From Yeguia hominis (GTDB lineage: Bacteria > Bacillota > Clostridia > Oscillospirales > Acutalibacteraceae), in contig NZ_JACRSN010000003.1 in NCBI RefSeq assembly GCF_014384705.1, forward strand, positions 160,269-224,268: DNA of 64,000 bases, in the 5' to 3' direction. The notes under the pieces were generated by a model that made no database searches, was not told the origin of the DNA, and saw only the letters and a list, made by a program, of their open reading frames with translations. This document shows, one piece after another, positions 49,272 to 57,211 of this stretch. A program made the position numbers and the translations under genes. Position 1 is the stretch's first letter; the number at the start of each line of letters is the position of its first letter.

Positions 49272-51313
49272 ACGCAGAACTGCTTGCGCCGGCCGGCGGA
49301 GAAGAACAGCTGATAGCCGCTGTGCGCTGCGGCGCGGACGCGGTCTATCTCGGCACCAAGGCGTTTAATGCGCGCCGGAATGCCGGGAATTTTGACCGGG
49401 AAGCGCTTCGGCGGGCGGTTTCCTATTGTCACGCCCGGAATGTCAAGGTGCATGTGACGCTCAATACTCTGCTGATGGACCCGGAACTGCCCGAATTTCT
49501 GGATACGCTGGAAACCGTGGCGGAAAGCGGCGCGGATGCGGCGATCGTACAGGATCTTGCTGCAGCAAAGCTCGTACGGGAACACTGTCCGGAACTGGAG
49601 CTGCATGCCTCGACGCAGATGGCGATCCACAATGTCTATGGCGCGCAGAAAATGGAAGATCTCGGCTTTTCCAGGGTGGTGCTTGCAAGAGAGCTTTCCC
49701 TCTCGGAGATTTCGGAAATTTGCCGCAAGACTTCGCTGGCCGCCGAAGTGTTTGTACACGGCGCGCTGTGCATGTGCGTCTCGGGCATGTGCTATCTTTC
49801 TTCTCTTTTGGGCGGAAGAAGCGGGAACCGCGGACTCTGCGCGCAGCCCTGCAGGCTGAACTTCCGGTCGGCGGGCAGACCGTATGCGCTTTCCCTCAAG
49901 GATATGTCCCATATTTCTGCGATTCGCCAGCTGACCGAGGCGGGCGTCCAGTCGTTTAAAATTGAGGGACGGATGAAACGGCCGGAGTATGTGGCGGCGG
50001 CGGTAGCGGCCTGCCGCACGGCGATGGACGGCGGGACGCCGGATCTTGCAGATTTGCAGGCGGTGTTTTCCCGCAGCGGGTTTACGGACGGCTATTTGCG
50101 CGGCGCGCGTTCGCTTTCCATGTTCGGCCACCGCACGCAGGAGGATGTTGCCGCGGCGGCGGGTGTGCTTTCTAGGCTTGCGGCCGCGTATCGGGCGGAG
50201 ACGCCGAAAATTCCGGTTCAGATGCAGCTGACGCTGGAACGCGGCGTGCCTGCCCGGCTGCAGGTTTCTGACGGAATCCAAAGCTGCCGGATCGAGGGCG
50301 AACTTCCGCAGGAGGCCAGAACCGCGCCGGCAAGCTTCGAAAGCGTGCACAAAAGCCTTTCCAAAACGGGCGGAACCCCGTTTTTTCTAAAGACCCTTAC
50401 GACAGAGCTTGCCGACGGCGTGATGCTGCCGGCCGCGTCGCTCAACCGGCTCAGACGGGACGGGCTGACAGCGCTGCTTGCAAGGCGCAGCGAAGTGCCG
50501 CCCAAACCCTTCTTGCCGCAGAAAGCGCCGCTTTTTAACGCGGTCCGCAGACCGTTTCCTTCAAAACCGGAGATTCGGATCCGCGTGGAAACCTGGGAAC
50601 AGGCGCAGGCGGTGCTTCCGTTTCAAAAGACGGTGATTCTTCCGATCGAAGTGCTGGAGGCGCACATCTCCGAGATTGAGAATGCTGACCGGGTGATCGG
50701 AGAACTCCCGGCGCTGATCTTCCCCGGGGAAGAGGACGCGCTGCTGCTAAGCCTGCAAGCGCTGCAAAAGGCCGGCCTGCAGCGGGTGCTGACCGGGCAA
50801 ATCGGATGGATAGACCGTCTCAAAGCCTGCGGGCTGACTGTTTGCGGCGGGTATGGGCTCAATCTTTCCAATACGCTTGCACTTCATGAGGCTGAGCGGC
50901 TCGGCTTTGCGGACGCGACGCTCTCTTTTGAGCTGCCGTTCCGGCGGGTTCGCGCGCTCGGGGGAATGCTTCCGCGCGGGATTCTCGCATACGGCCACCT
51001 TCCGGTGATGCAGCTTCGCGCCTGTCCGGCGCAAAAAGAAAGCGGCTGCGCCGGCTGTGACGGCCGCCCGAAGCTTCTCGACCGGCGCGGGATGCCGTTT
51101 CCGCTGATTTGCCACAAGCGGCGGTACACGACGCTTCTCAACCCGGTTCCGCTGGCGCTCGGCGATAAGCCGCTGCGCGGCATCGATTTTGCGGTGCTGT
51201 ATTTTACCCTGGAGACGCCGGAAACGTGTCAGGCGCGGTATCGTGCGTTTTGTTCCGGAGAAACACCGGATTTTGACCGAACCAACGGCTTTTACGACCG
51301 CGAATGGAAGTGA
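49268..51313 (+). CDS. U32 family peptidase (long form, RlhA/YhbU-like)
   Basis: A 681-residue U32 protein. The N-terminal E-L-L-A-P-A-G-G-E-E-Q-L and the U32 signature E-V-F-V-H-G-A-L-C-M-C-V-S-G-M-C-Y-L-S-S near residue 165 are present, with the conserved cysteines (R-G-L-C-A-Q-P-C-R) after it. The C-terminal half is the long extension seen in RlhA-type members, with a further Cys cluster (C-A-G-C-D). Although called peptidases, E. coli RlhA hydroxylates 23S rRNA C2501, so an RNA-modifying role is as likely as proteolysis. Coupled to a PfkB kinase by a 4-bp overlap. Confidence 0.9.
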   Translation: MNAELLAPAGGEEQLIAAVRCGADAVYLGTKAFNARRNAGNFDREALRRAVSYCHARNVKVHVTLNTLLMDPELPEFLDTLETVAESGADAAIVQDLAAAKLVREHCPELELHASTQMAIHNVYGAQKMEDLGFSRVVLARELSLSEISEICRKTSLAAEVFVHGALCMCVSGMCYLSSLLGGRSGNRGLCAQPCRLNFRSAGRPYALSLKDMSHISAIRQLTEAGVQSFKIEGRMKRPEYVAAAVAACRTAMDGGTPDLADLQAVFSRSGFTDGYLRGARSLSMFGHRTQEDVAAAAGVLSRLAAAYRAETPKIPVQMQLTLERGVPARLQVSDGIQSCRIEGELPQEARTAPASFESVHKSLSKTGGTPFFLKTLTTELADGVMLPAASLNRLRRDGLTALLARRSEVPPKPFLPQKAPLFNAVRRPFPSKPEIRIRVETWEQAQAVLPFQKTVILPIEVLEAHISEIENADRVIGELPALIFPGEEDALLLSLQALQKAGLQRVLTGQIGWIDRLKACGLTVCGGYGLNLSNTLALHEAERLGFADATLSFELPFRRVRALGGMLPRGILAYGHLPVMQLRACPAQKESGCAGCDGRPKLLDRRGMPFPLICHKRRYTTLLNPVPLALGDKPLRGIDFAVLYFTLETPETCQARYRAFCSGETPDFDRTNGFYDREWK

Positions 51314-51324
51314 TCCGGGCCGCG

Positions 51325-51353
51325 TTGTGTTTTTCGGTCGGATATGATATGAT
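51325..51353 (+). promoter_or_regulatory. Promoter of the LURP-one/hydrolase/acyltransferase operon
   Basis: TTGTGT at 51325-51330, a 17-bp spacer and TATGAT at 51348-51353, just after the U32 stop and 114 bp before the first start. Confidence 0.5.
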
Positions 51354-51466
51354 GAGATCTAGAAAAAGGCGTCAATCCCCAGAATCGCCGCAAAACCGGC
51401 CGGAGGCATCCGCACGACACGCGCGAAGGCGTCTGGGCCGCCGGATTGCAAAAAGGAGAAGCGCAG

Positions 51467-51949
51467 ATGAAGCTTTATATTCGGCAGCGGGTGTTTTCCC
51501 TGACAGACCGCTATGATATTTACGATGAATTTGAAAACCCGTATTTTCATGTGCAGAGTGAATTTTTGACGCTGACCCCCAAACTGCATCTTTACGATCA
51601 AACCGGCGCGGAGGTCTATTTTATCAAGCGGAAGCTGACCTTTTGGCTGGCAAGCTATGAGATTTACCGGCAGGGAACCTACTGTGCGGGAATCCAGCAG
51701 CAATTTCGCTGGTTCCGTTCGCACCTGACAGTGGAGAGTCCGTACGGCCGGATGGAGATCCGCGGGAGTTTCTGGGAGATGCAGTATGAGATTTTCTGCG
51801 GCGGCGTCTTTGTCGGCGCGGTGCGCAAGAAATGGCTAAGCTGGGGCGACAGCTACGAGCTGGAAATTGCAGACGAATCGGATCCCGGCTTTTTCTGCGC
51901 GCTTGTGATCGCCATTGATAACTGCATCCATAATGGCCAGAATTCCTAA
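51467..51949 (+). CDS. LURP-one-related (DUF567) protein
   Basis: A 160-residue protein of the LURP-one/tubby-like beta-barrel family. It opens with L-Y-I-R-Q-R-V-F-S-L-T-D-R-Y-D-I-Y-D and has the repeated strand pattern seen in bacterial YxjI/LOR proteins, including L-T-V-E-S-P-Y-G-R-M-E-I-R-G and a final helix with I-A-I-D-N. Tubby-like folds can bind phosphoinositides in eukaryotes; the bacterial function is unknown. ATG 51467 follows AAAAAGGAGAAG. It is first in the putative operon with the alpha/beta hydrolase (44 bp downstream). Confidence 0.85.
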   Translation: MKLYIRQRVFSLTDRYDIYDEFENPYFHVQSEFLTLTPKLHLYDQTGAEVYFIKRKLTFWLASYEIYRQGTYCAGIQQQFRWFRSHLTVESPYGRMEIRGSFWEMQYEIFCGGVFVGAVRKKWLSWGDSYELEIADESDPGFFCALVIAIDNCIHNGQNS

Positions 51950-51992
51950 CGGACAGGGCTAGAAACGGTTCAGCAAAGAAAGGAAGAATGCA

Positions 51993-52913
51993 TTGCCTAG
52001 CATGATCAGCGTGATGCTGCGCGAACAGCTCCGGCTGCTGAAACCGCTGCTTTCGAAACTGTCGATCAGCAGCGACCGCGCGGTACAGGATAAAATTGGA
52101 GATATGGGCGCACGGGTGCTCAGCGCGAAGCTGGAGTCTGCCCCGGTTGCGTTCCCGAATTTTGAAGCAGAGATGATTACGCCGCACGGGCACCCGGAAA
52201 AAGGCGTCATTTTGTATCTGCACGGCGGCGGATACACGGCCGGGTCGCTCAAATATGCCCACGGATTTGGCAGCGTTCTGGCAAACCGTACGAATCTCTG
52301 CGTGCTTTGCGCAGCGTATCGGCTGGCGCCGGAGAATCCGTATCCGGCGGCGCTAGAGGACGCCTATGCGGCGTACCGGTATTTATTGGAACACGGGTAT
52401 CCGGAATCGGAGATTTTTTTCGTCGGGGAATCGGCGGGCGGCGGGCTGATTTTCTGTCTTGCGCAGTATTTAAAGTCCCGCGGCGAAGCGCTGCCGGCAA
52501 AGATTGTCGGAATTTCTCCGTGGGCGGACCTGCGGATGGTTTCGGAAAGCTGCACGGAAAACGAAAAGACCGACCCGGTGCTGACAAAAGAACAGCTCTC
52601 GCATTATGCGGCGCTTTATGCCGGGGAAAAACTGACAGATCCCTGCGTTTCGCCGGTCTGCGGAGATTTCACCGGGTTTCCGCCGGCGCTGCTGTTTGCC
52701 GGCGGCGACGAAATTTTGCTGGACGATTCGATCCTGCTCAAATCCAAATATGAAGAAGCGGGCGCGTCCTGTGAGCTGGTGATCGAGGAAGGCCTGTGGC
52801 ACGTCTATGTGCTGTTTGCCGTTCCCGAGGCGCAGGCGGCGCTCGAAAAAATCGATCAGTTTCTGAAGGTGGAGAAAGATGGAGAGACAAAACAGGCGCT
52901 GGATGAAGCTTGA
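51993..52913 (+). CDS. Alpha/beta hydrolase (hormone-sensitive-lipase-type esterase)
   Basis: A 306-residue esterase of the HSL (Abhydrolase_3) family. The oxyanion-hole motif L-H-G-G-G-Y is near residue 75 and the nucleophile elbow G-E-S147-A-G-G follows. The catalytic acid is likely in the G-G-D-E-I-L-L-D segment (about 228-236) and the catalytic His in L-W-H-V-Y (about 270). No signal peptide. The TTG start fits AAAGGAAG with 6 bp spacing; ATG 52002 is possible. It overlaps the acyltransferase gene by 35 bp, so the two are tightly coupled. Confidence 0.9.
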   Translation: MPSMISVMLREQLRLLKPLLSKLSISSDRAVQDKIGDMGARVLSAKLESAPVAFPNFEAEMITPHGHPEKGVILYLHGGGYTAGSLKYAHGFGSVLANRTNLCVLCAAYRLAPENPYPAALEDAYAAYRYLLEHGYPESEIFFVGESAGGGLIFCLAQYLKSRGEALPAKIVGISPWADLRMVSESCTENEKTDPVLTKEQLSHYAALYAGEKLTDPCVSPVCGDFTGFPPALLFAGGDEILLDDSILLKSKYEEAGASCELVIEEGLWHVYVLFAVPEAQAALEKIDQFLKVEKDGETKQALDEA

Positions 52914-54186
52914 CAATGCCGCGAAAATTTATCCGGCCTCGCAGTCAAGACGCTGGATGGCGCTTTTTCGGCTTTCCGCTGTTTTGACAGAGCCGGTGGA
53001 TCCGGTTGTTTTGCAAAAAGCGCTGGAGCGGACGCTTCGGCGGTTTCCGTCGTTTTCGCAGCGGCTGCGAAACGGCGTGTTTTGGAACTATCTCGAACAG
53101 CTGGACGGTACGCCGGGCATTCAAAAGGATGTCATGAACCCCTGTATGCGCATGCGTTTCCGTGAAAACGGCGGGTTTATGTTCCGGGTTCGGTACTACG
53201 GCAAGCGGATTGCAGTGGAATTCTTTCATGTGCTGACGGACGGTACCGGCGGATTCTGCTTTTTAAAGACGCTGGTTGCGGAATATCTGACCGAGCGGTA
53301 CGGCGTCACCATTCCGCGGTCTGCGGAGATCCTCGACTGCACGCAAAAAGCCGCTCCGGAGGAACTCGAGGACGGCTATCTGAAATATGCGCGCTATGTT
53401 CCGCGCAGCCGGAAGGAGACCTCGGCCTACTGCATTCCGGGCAAGCGGATCCGCAACTTTGTCTTTGTTACGACCGGCACGCTGGACGCAAAGGCGGTTG
53501 CCAAATTGGCCAAACAATACCACGCAACGGTGACGGAATTTCTGGTTGCGGCGCTGATTCTGGCAATCGATCCGATCCAGAGAAAACAGGTGCTGTTTCA
53601 AAACAGCCTCAAGCCGGTAAAAATCTGCGTGCCGGTGAATTTGCGGAAGTATTACGGAAGCAACACCATGCGCAATTTCGCTTCTTATATCAACCCCGGC
53701 ATTGAACCGCGGTACGGAAAATTCGATTTCGCGGAAACCGTGCGCCTCGTTCACGGGCAGATGGCGGTGGAGACAAACGAAAAGATGCTCAACGCCAAGT
53801 TTTCGACAAATGTGCTCTCGGAGCAGAACGTCTTTTTGCGGCTTGCACCGTGGTTCCTCAAAAAGCAGGCGATGAAGCTGGTCTTTAAGATGAAGGGGGA
53901 CCGCCAGTCCTCGACGACGATTTCGAACCTCGGCGTGGCGTCGCTGCCGAAAGACATGGCGCGTTATGTCAGCCGGATGGATTTTATGCTCGGGCCGCTG
54001 AGCCGGAACCGGGTTGCCTGCGCCAGTCTGAGCTATCAGGATCAGCTGGTCATCAATTTTACCCGGACGATCCGAAGCGCAGAGGTCGAACGGAATTTCT
54101 TTACGATGCTCGTGAAAATGGGGCTGCATGTCAAAATCGAGAGCAACCAGCAGCGCCTGCAGCAGGAGCACCCCAACGAAGATTAG
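52879..54186 (+). CDS. Condensation-fold (alcohol) acyltransferase
   Basis: A 435-residue protein of the chloramphenicol-acetyltransferase/condensation superfamily. The catalytic H-x3-D-G motif is seen as F-F-H-V-L-T-D-G-T-G-G near residue 114. The C-terminal half carries the second subdomain with T-I-S-N-L-G and the structural D-x-F-G-equivalent region near residue 360. Homologues are annotated alcohol acetyltransferase or WS/DGAT-like and join an acyl-CoA to an alcohol or glycolipid hydroxyl. It has no peptide-synthetase modules nearby. It overlaps the esterase upstream and is followed by DUF6320. Substrates unknown. Confidence 0.85.
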   Translation: MERQNRRWMKLDNAAKIYPASQSRRWMALFRLSAVLTEPVDPVVLQKALERTLRRFPSFSQRLRNGVFWNYLEQLDGTPGIQKDVMNPCMRMRFRENGGFMFRVRYYGKRIAVEFFHVLTDGTGGFCFLKTLVAEYLTERYGVTIPRSAEILDCTQKAAPEELEDGYLKYARYVPRSRKETSAYCIPGKRIRNFVFVTTGTLDAKAVAKLAKQYHATVTEFLVAALILAIDPIQRKQVLFQNSLKPVKICVPVNLRKYYGSNTMRNFASYINPGIEPRYGKFDFAETVRLVHGQMAVETNEKMLNAKFSTNVLSEQNVFLRLAPWFLKKQAMKLVFKMKGDRQSSTTISNLGVASLPKDMARYVSRMDFMLGPLSRNRVACASLSYQDQLVINFTRTIRSAEVERNFFTMLVKMGLHVKIESNQQRLQQEHPNED

Positions 54187-54202
54187 AAAAAGAGGGAACG
54201 GA

Positions 54203-54907
54203 ATGTCCTATTGTGTCAATTGCGGTGTAGAGCTTGCACCGTCCGAAAAACGCTGTCCGCTTTGTCATGTGCCGGTCATCAATCCGGCCGATCCCTGGAA
54301 GGAGCCGGAGGAACACCCGTATCCCCGCAGGATCGAAACCGTGGAGCCGCATATCGACCGGCGCTTTTTCAGCTTGTTTGCAACGCTGATTCTGATGGTG
54401 CCGATTTTGATCTGTCTGATTAACGACCTGTTCGTCCACGGGAAAGTCACCTGGTCGGTTTTTGTGATCGGCGGTGCGGGGGTTGTGTTTGTGTTCTTTT
54501 TGCTGCCGTTTCTCATCGGAAAGTGCAGCCCGGTGCTGCTTTGGACGTTCGATACGGTGGCGGTGCTCGGCTTTTTGCTTCTTACGGAGCGAAAGGTCGG
54601 CGGGGACGATTGGTTTTTGCCGCTTGCGCTTCCGCTGACGCTGGTGCTGGCCGCAATTTGCCTGTTGTTTTTGCAGTGGTTTCAAACGCGCCGGTCCATT
54701 CTCATGTCGATGGCGTTTTTGTGCTATGCGGCCGGGATCTACGCGATGTGCGTGGAGATGATCGTCAACCTGTACCGGCGCCTGTCGCCGATGCCGCACT
54801 GGTCGTGGTATTCTCTGGTGCCTTGCGTGCTAATCGGAACGGCATTTCTGATTTTGAACCGACGGAAAAAATGGCGCGACAGCATTTATAAACGGATGTT
54901 TTTCTAA
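54203..54907 (+). CDS. DUF6320 zinc-ribbon membrane protein
   Basis: A 234-residue protein. An N-terminal zinc ribbon has paired cysteines (Y-C-V-N-C-G and C-P-L-C, residues about 3-23). A short linker with P-W-K-E-P-E follows, then six hydrophobic segments (about 60-80, 88-108, 115-130, 142-162, 168-190, 202-220) and a basic tail. ATG 54203 follows AAAGAGGGAACGG. Its consistent placement after the esterase and acyltransferase makes it a candidate membrane partner or scaffold for them, but no function is known. Confidence 0.85.
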   Translation: MSYCVNCGVELAPSEKRCPLCHVPVINPADPWKEPEEHPYPRRIETVEPHIDRRFFSLFATLILMVPILICLINDLFVHGKVTWSVFVIGGAGVVFVFFLLPFLIGKCSPVLLWTFDTVAVLGFLLLTERKVGGDDWFLPLALPLTLVLAAICLLFLQWFQTRRSILMSMAFLCYAAGIYAMCVEMIVNLYRRLSPMPHWSWYSLVPCVLIGTAFLILNRRKKWRDSIYKRMFF

Positions 54908-54918
54908 ACAGGAAGAAA

Positions 54919-54950
54919 AAACCCTGCACATGGTGCGGGGTCTCTTTTTT
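54919..54950 (+). terminator. Terminator of the acyltransferase operon
   Basis: ACCC-T-GCAC and GTGC-G-GGGT pair around a short loop, followed by CTCTTTTTT, 12 bp after the DUF6320 stop. Confidence 0.82.
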
Positions 54951-55294
54951 GGGGGAAATGGGAAAAATGCGCATGCCGGCGCAGAAAAACAGACAGAATC
55001 CCGGGCGTCATAAAGCACGCATTTTACAAGATTGCTGAATTTTTGGGAGGCAGTTTTTTCGGGGAAAAAGGTGTGCTATACTAAATGTGCCGGCGGCGCT
55101 GTGTGACGGCTTTTTGTGGAGCGTACGGTGCCGGTTGGCAGCGCCGGCGTCGAACCAAACTCGAACCGAATGCAGAACCCGAATCCGGAAGTCCGGTACG
55201 GCTTTTTTACGCAGAATGCCGGTTCTGTACGGCGGATCTGTGCGGCGCGCGGAAAATACAATGAAATCCAAAAGTGCAAAGGAGGGAACAGACA
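54951..55294. other. Long untranslated leader upstream of queH
   Basis: No gene is supported here. A -10-like TATACT is at about 55077, giving a leader of roughly 210 nt. It contains foldable segments such as CCGGCGGCGCTG...CAGCGCCGG and repeated ACGGCTTTTT blocks. I looked for a preQ1 riboswitch, expected for queuosine genes, and could not match a known class. Confidence 0.3.
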
Positions 55295-55945
55295 GTGGTA
55301 CAGCGAAACTATCAGAAAGAACTGGACAAGCTGCTTTTGGAAGAAGCGCAGAAGCCGGGCTTGCGGCGGGTACTGCTGCACAGCTGCTGTGCGCCTTGCA
55401 GCAGCTATGTCCTTTCTTATCTTGCACAGCATTTTTTGGTGACGGTCTTTTATTATAACCCCAATATTGAGCCGCAGGAGGAGTACCGGCAGCGCTGCAT
55501 GGAGCAGGAACGTCTGCTGCGCGAGATGCCGCTTCTGCATCCGGCGGATTTTTGGGAAGGTGCGTATGAGCCGGCGCGTTTTTACCAGGCTTGCGCGGGA
55601 ATGGAATCCCTTCCGGAGGGCGGCGCGCGATGCCGGAAATGCTGCTCCATGCGCTTGCAGGAGACCGCCTGTCTTGCCGCGGAAAACGGCTTTGACTATT
55701 TCACAACAACGCTTTCCATCAGCCCGCTGAAAAATGCCCGGATGCTCAATGAGGAAGGCGAACGCGCTGCGGAGATCTACGGCGTTCGCTATTTGCCGTC
55801 CGACTTTAAAAAACGCGGCGGCTATCAGGAGTCTATCCGGCTTTCGAAAGAATATGGCCTTTACCGGCAAAATTACTGCGGATGCGTCTTTTCGAAAAGA
55901 GCAAGGCAGGAACAGGAGGAAAAAAACCATGTCTGTACTGTATAA
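55295..55945 (+). CDS. queH: Epoxyqueuosine reductase QueH
   Basis: A 216-residue QueH (DUF208), which reduces epoxyqueuosine to queuosine in the wobble position of tRNA. The cysteine clusters that hold its iron-sulfur cluster and metal site are all visible: H-S-C-C-A-P-C near residue 24, C-R-K-C-C near residue 112, and Y-C-G-C-V-F-S near residue 195. The N-terminal Y-Y-N-P-N-I motif is also typical. GTG 55295 is chosen by the AAAGGAGGG site 8 bp before; the ORF begins 7 codons earlier. It overlaps the amidohydrolase start by 17 bp. Confidence 0.93.
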   Translation: MVQRNYQKELDKLLLEEAQKPGLRRVLLHSCCAPCSSYVLSYLAQHFLVTVFYYNPNIEPQEEYRQRCMEQERLLREMPLLHPADFWEGAYEPARFYQACAGMESLPEGGARCRKCCSMRLQETACLAAENGFDYFTTTLSISPLKNARMLNEEGERAAEIYGVRYLPSDFKKRGGYQESIRLSKEYGLYRQNYCGCVFSKRARQEQEEKNHVCTV

Positions 55946-56750
55946 GGGAAGCATGCTGCGCGTGGCAGATGCGCACACACATATTTATCCGGATAAAATC
56001 GCGGAAAAAGCGACTGCGGCGGTAGGCGCGTTCTATGATATTCCGATGTCGCGAATCGGAATGTCGGAAGCCCTGCTGGCAGCCGGACAGAAAAATGGTA
56101 CGGACCGGTATCTTGTGTGCTCGGTTGCAACCAAACCGGAACAGGTGGCCTCCATCAACGCCTATATTGCAGGGGAATGCGCGAAGCATCCGGCGTTTGT
56201 CGGGCTTGGCGCGCTGCATCACCAGCTGCAGGATCCGCTGGCCTCGATTGAACACGCCTGCGAGTTGGGTCTTCGCGGCTTTAAAGTGCACCCCGATTTT
56301 CAGAAATTCAATATCGACGATCCGGCGTTGCTGCCGGTCTACCGAATTTTGGCCGCGCGCAGACTGCCGATTCTCTTCCATATGGGCGACAACCGCTATG
56401 ACTACTCTGCGCCGATTCGTCTGGCGCGGGTGCTCGATCGGGTGCCGGATCTGCGCTGTATCGGCGCACATTTCGGCGGCTACCGCAGATGGCGGGAAGC
56501 GGAGCGGGTGCTCAGAGGCGCGGATCTCTATTTTGATACCTCCAGCAGCCTGCCCTATCTGGGTAAAGAGGAAGCGCTGGAAATCATTCATGTCTACGGT
56601 GCGGATCGGATGTTCTTTGGCACGGATTTCCCGATGTGGGATCCCAAAGAGGAACTCGACCGCTTTTTGGCGCTGGAGCTTCCGGTCGAGGAAGCAGAAA
56701 AAATTCTTTATGGGAATTTTGCCGCGTTTTTCGGCCTTTCCGAGGCGTAA
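55929..56750 (+). CDS. Amidohydrolase family metal-dependent hydrolase
   Basis: A 273-residue TIM-barrel hydrolase of the amidohydrolase-2 type. The metal ligands appear in D-A-H-T-H (about residue 15), L-F-H-M-G-D (about 142), I-G-A-H-F-G-G (about 180) and the final F-G-T-D-F-P-M-W-D-P (about 232). Substrate unknown; decarboxylases and hydrolases share this fold. ATG 55929 overlaps the end of queH after AGGAGG, implying coupling, though no functional link to queuosine is known. Confidence 0.85.
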   Translation: MSVLYKGSMLRVADAHTHIYPDKIAEKATAAVGAFYDIPMSRIGMSEALLAAGQKNGTDRYLVCSVATKPEQVASINAYIAGECAKHPAFVGLGALHHQLQDPLASIEHACELGLRGFKVHPDFQKFNIDDPALLPVYRILAARRLPILFHMGDNRYDYSAPIRLARVLDRVPDLRCIGAHFGGYRRWREAERVLRGADLYFDTSSSLPYLGKEEALEIIHVYGADRMFFGTDFPMWDPKEELDRFLALELPVEEAEKILYGNFAAFFGLSEA

Positions 56751-57111
56751 AATTAGCCGGCCGGGTGTGCGGAATCCGCAGAATACCGGATCGGACGCAA
56801 CCGGCGCAAGGGGCAGTGTGTACCGGCTGTTTGCGCGGCGCGTTTGCCGGAAGTCCGGCCGGAATTTTTTCACAGCCGGAACGACAACCGGATGTGAAAA
56901 ATTCCTTTGAAATGGTGTTTGAACCCCAATAAGCGATTCTGCCGGCCGTTTCGGCGCTGTTTCGGCGCTGCTTTGGCCGCTGCTGTGCCGGACGGATGCG
57001 GCGGCGTTCAGCGGTTCTGTGAAGCCGCGCACGAGGGGCTTTTCGTGCCGAAAGGTCCGGCATGCGGAACCGCACTGCAAACAGGCGTCTCCGCGAATAT
57101 TGGATTCTACA
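56751..57111. other. Gene-free stretch between convergent genes
   Basis: Only out-of-frame ORFs without ribosome binding sites; G/C-rich, with no feature recognised before the terminator. Confidence 0.35.
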
Positions 57112-57180
57112 ACAACACCCTGCTTTTGGAAAAAGCCGCGCTGTGCGGGCCGGATTCCCAAAGCAGGGTGTTGTTTATAT
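57112..57180. terminator. Terminator between amidohydrolase and murC
   Basis: A 15-bp perfect stem (ACAACACCCTGCTTT with AAAGCAGGGTGTTGT) around a GC-rich loop, followed on the plus strand by TTATATTT. The minus-strand side has TTGTTG. It lies 32 bp past the murC stop, so it may serve murC, and could also end the plus-strand transcript. Confidence 0.75.
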
Positions 57181-57211
57181 TTGGATGTTACGATAAGAGG
57201 CAGCGTTTTTT

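Noticed and set aside
52879..54186. Condensation-fold protein as part of a non-ribosomal peptide synthetase
   Set aside because: No adenylation, carrier or thioesterase domains are nearby; the stand-alone architecture matches acyltransferase homologues instead.
54951..55294. preQ1 riboswitch expected before queH
   Set aside because: The leader is foldable but does not show a recognisable preQ1-I, -II or -III core.
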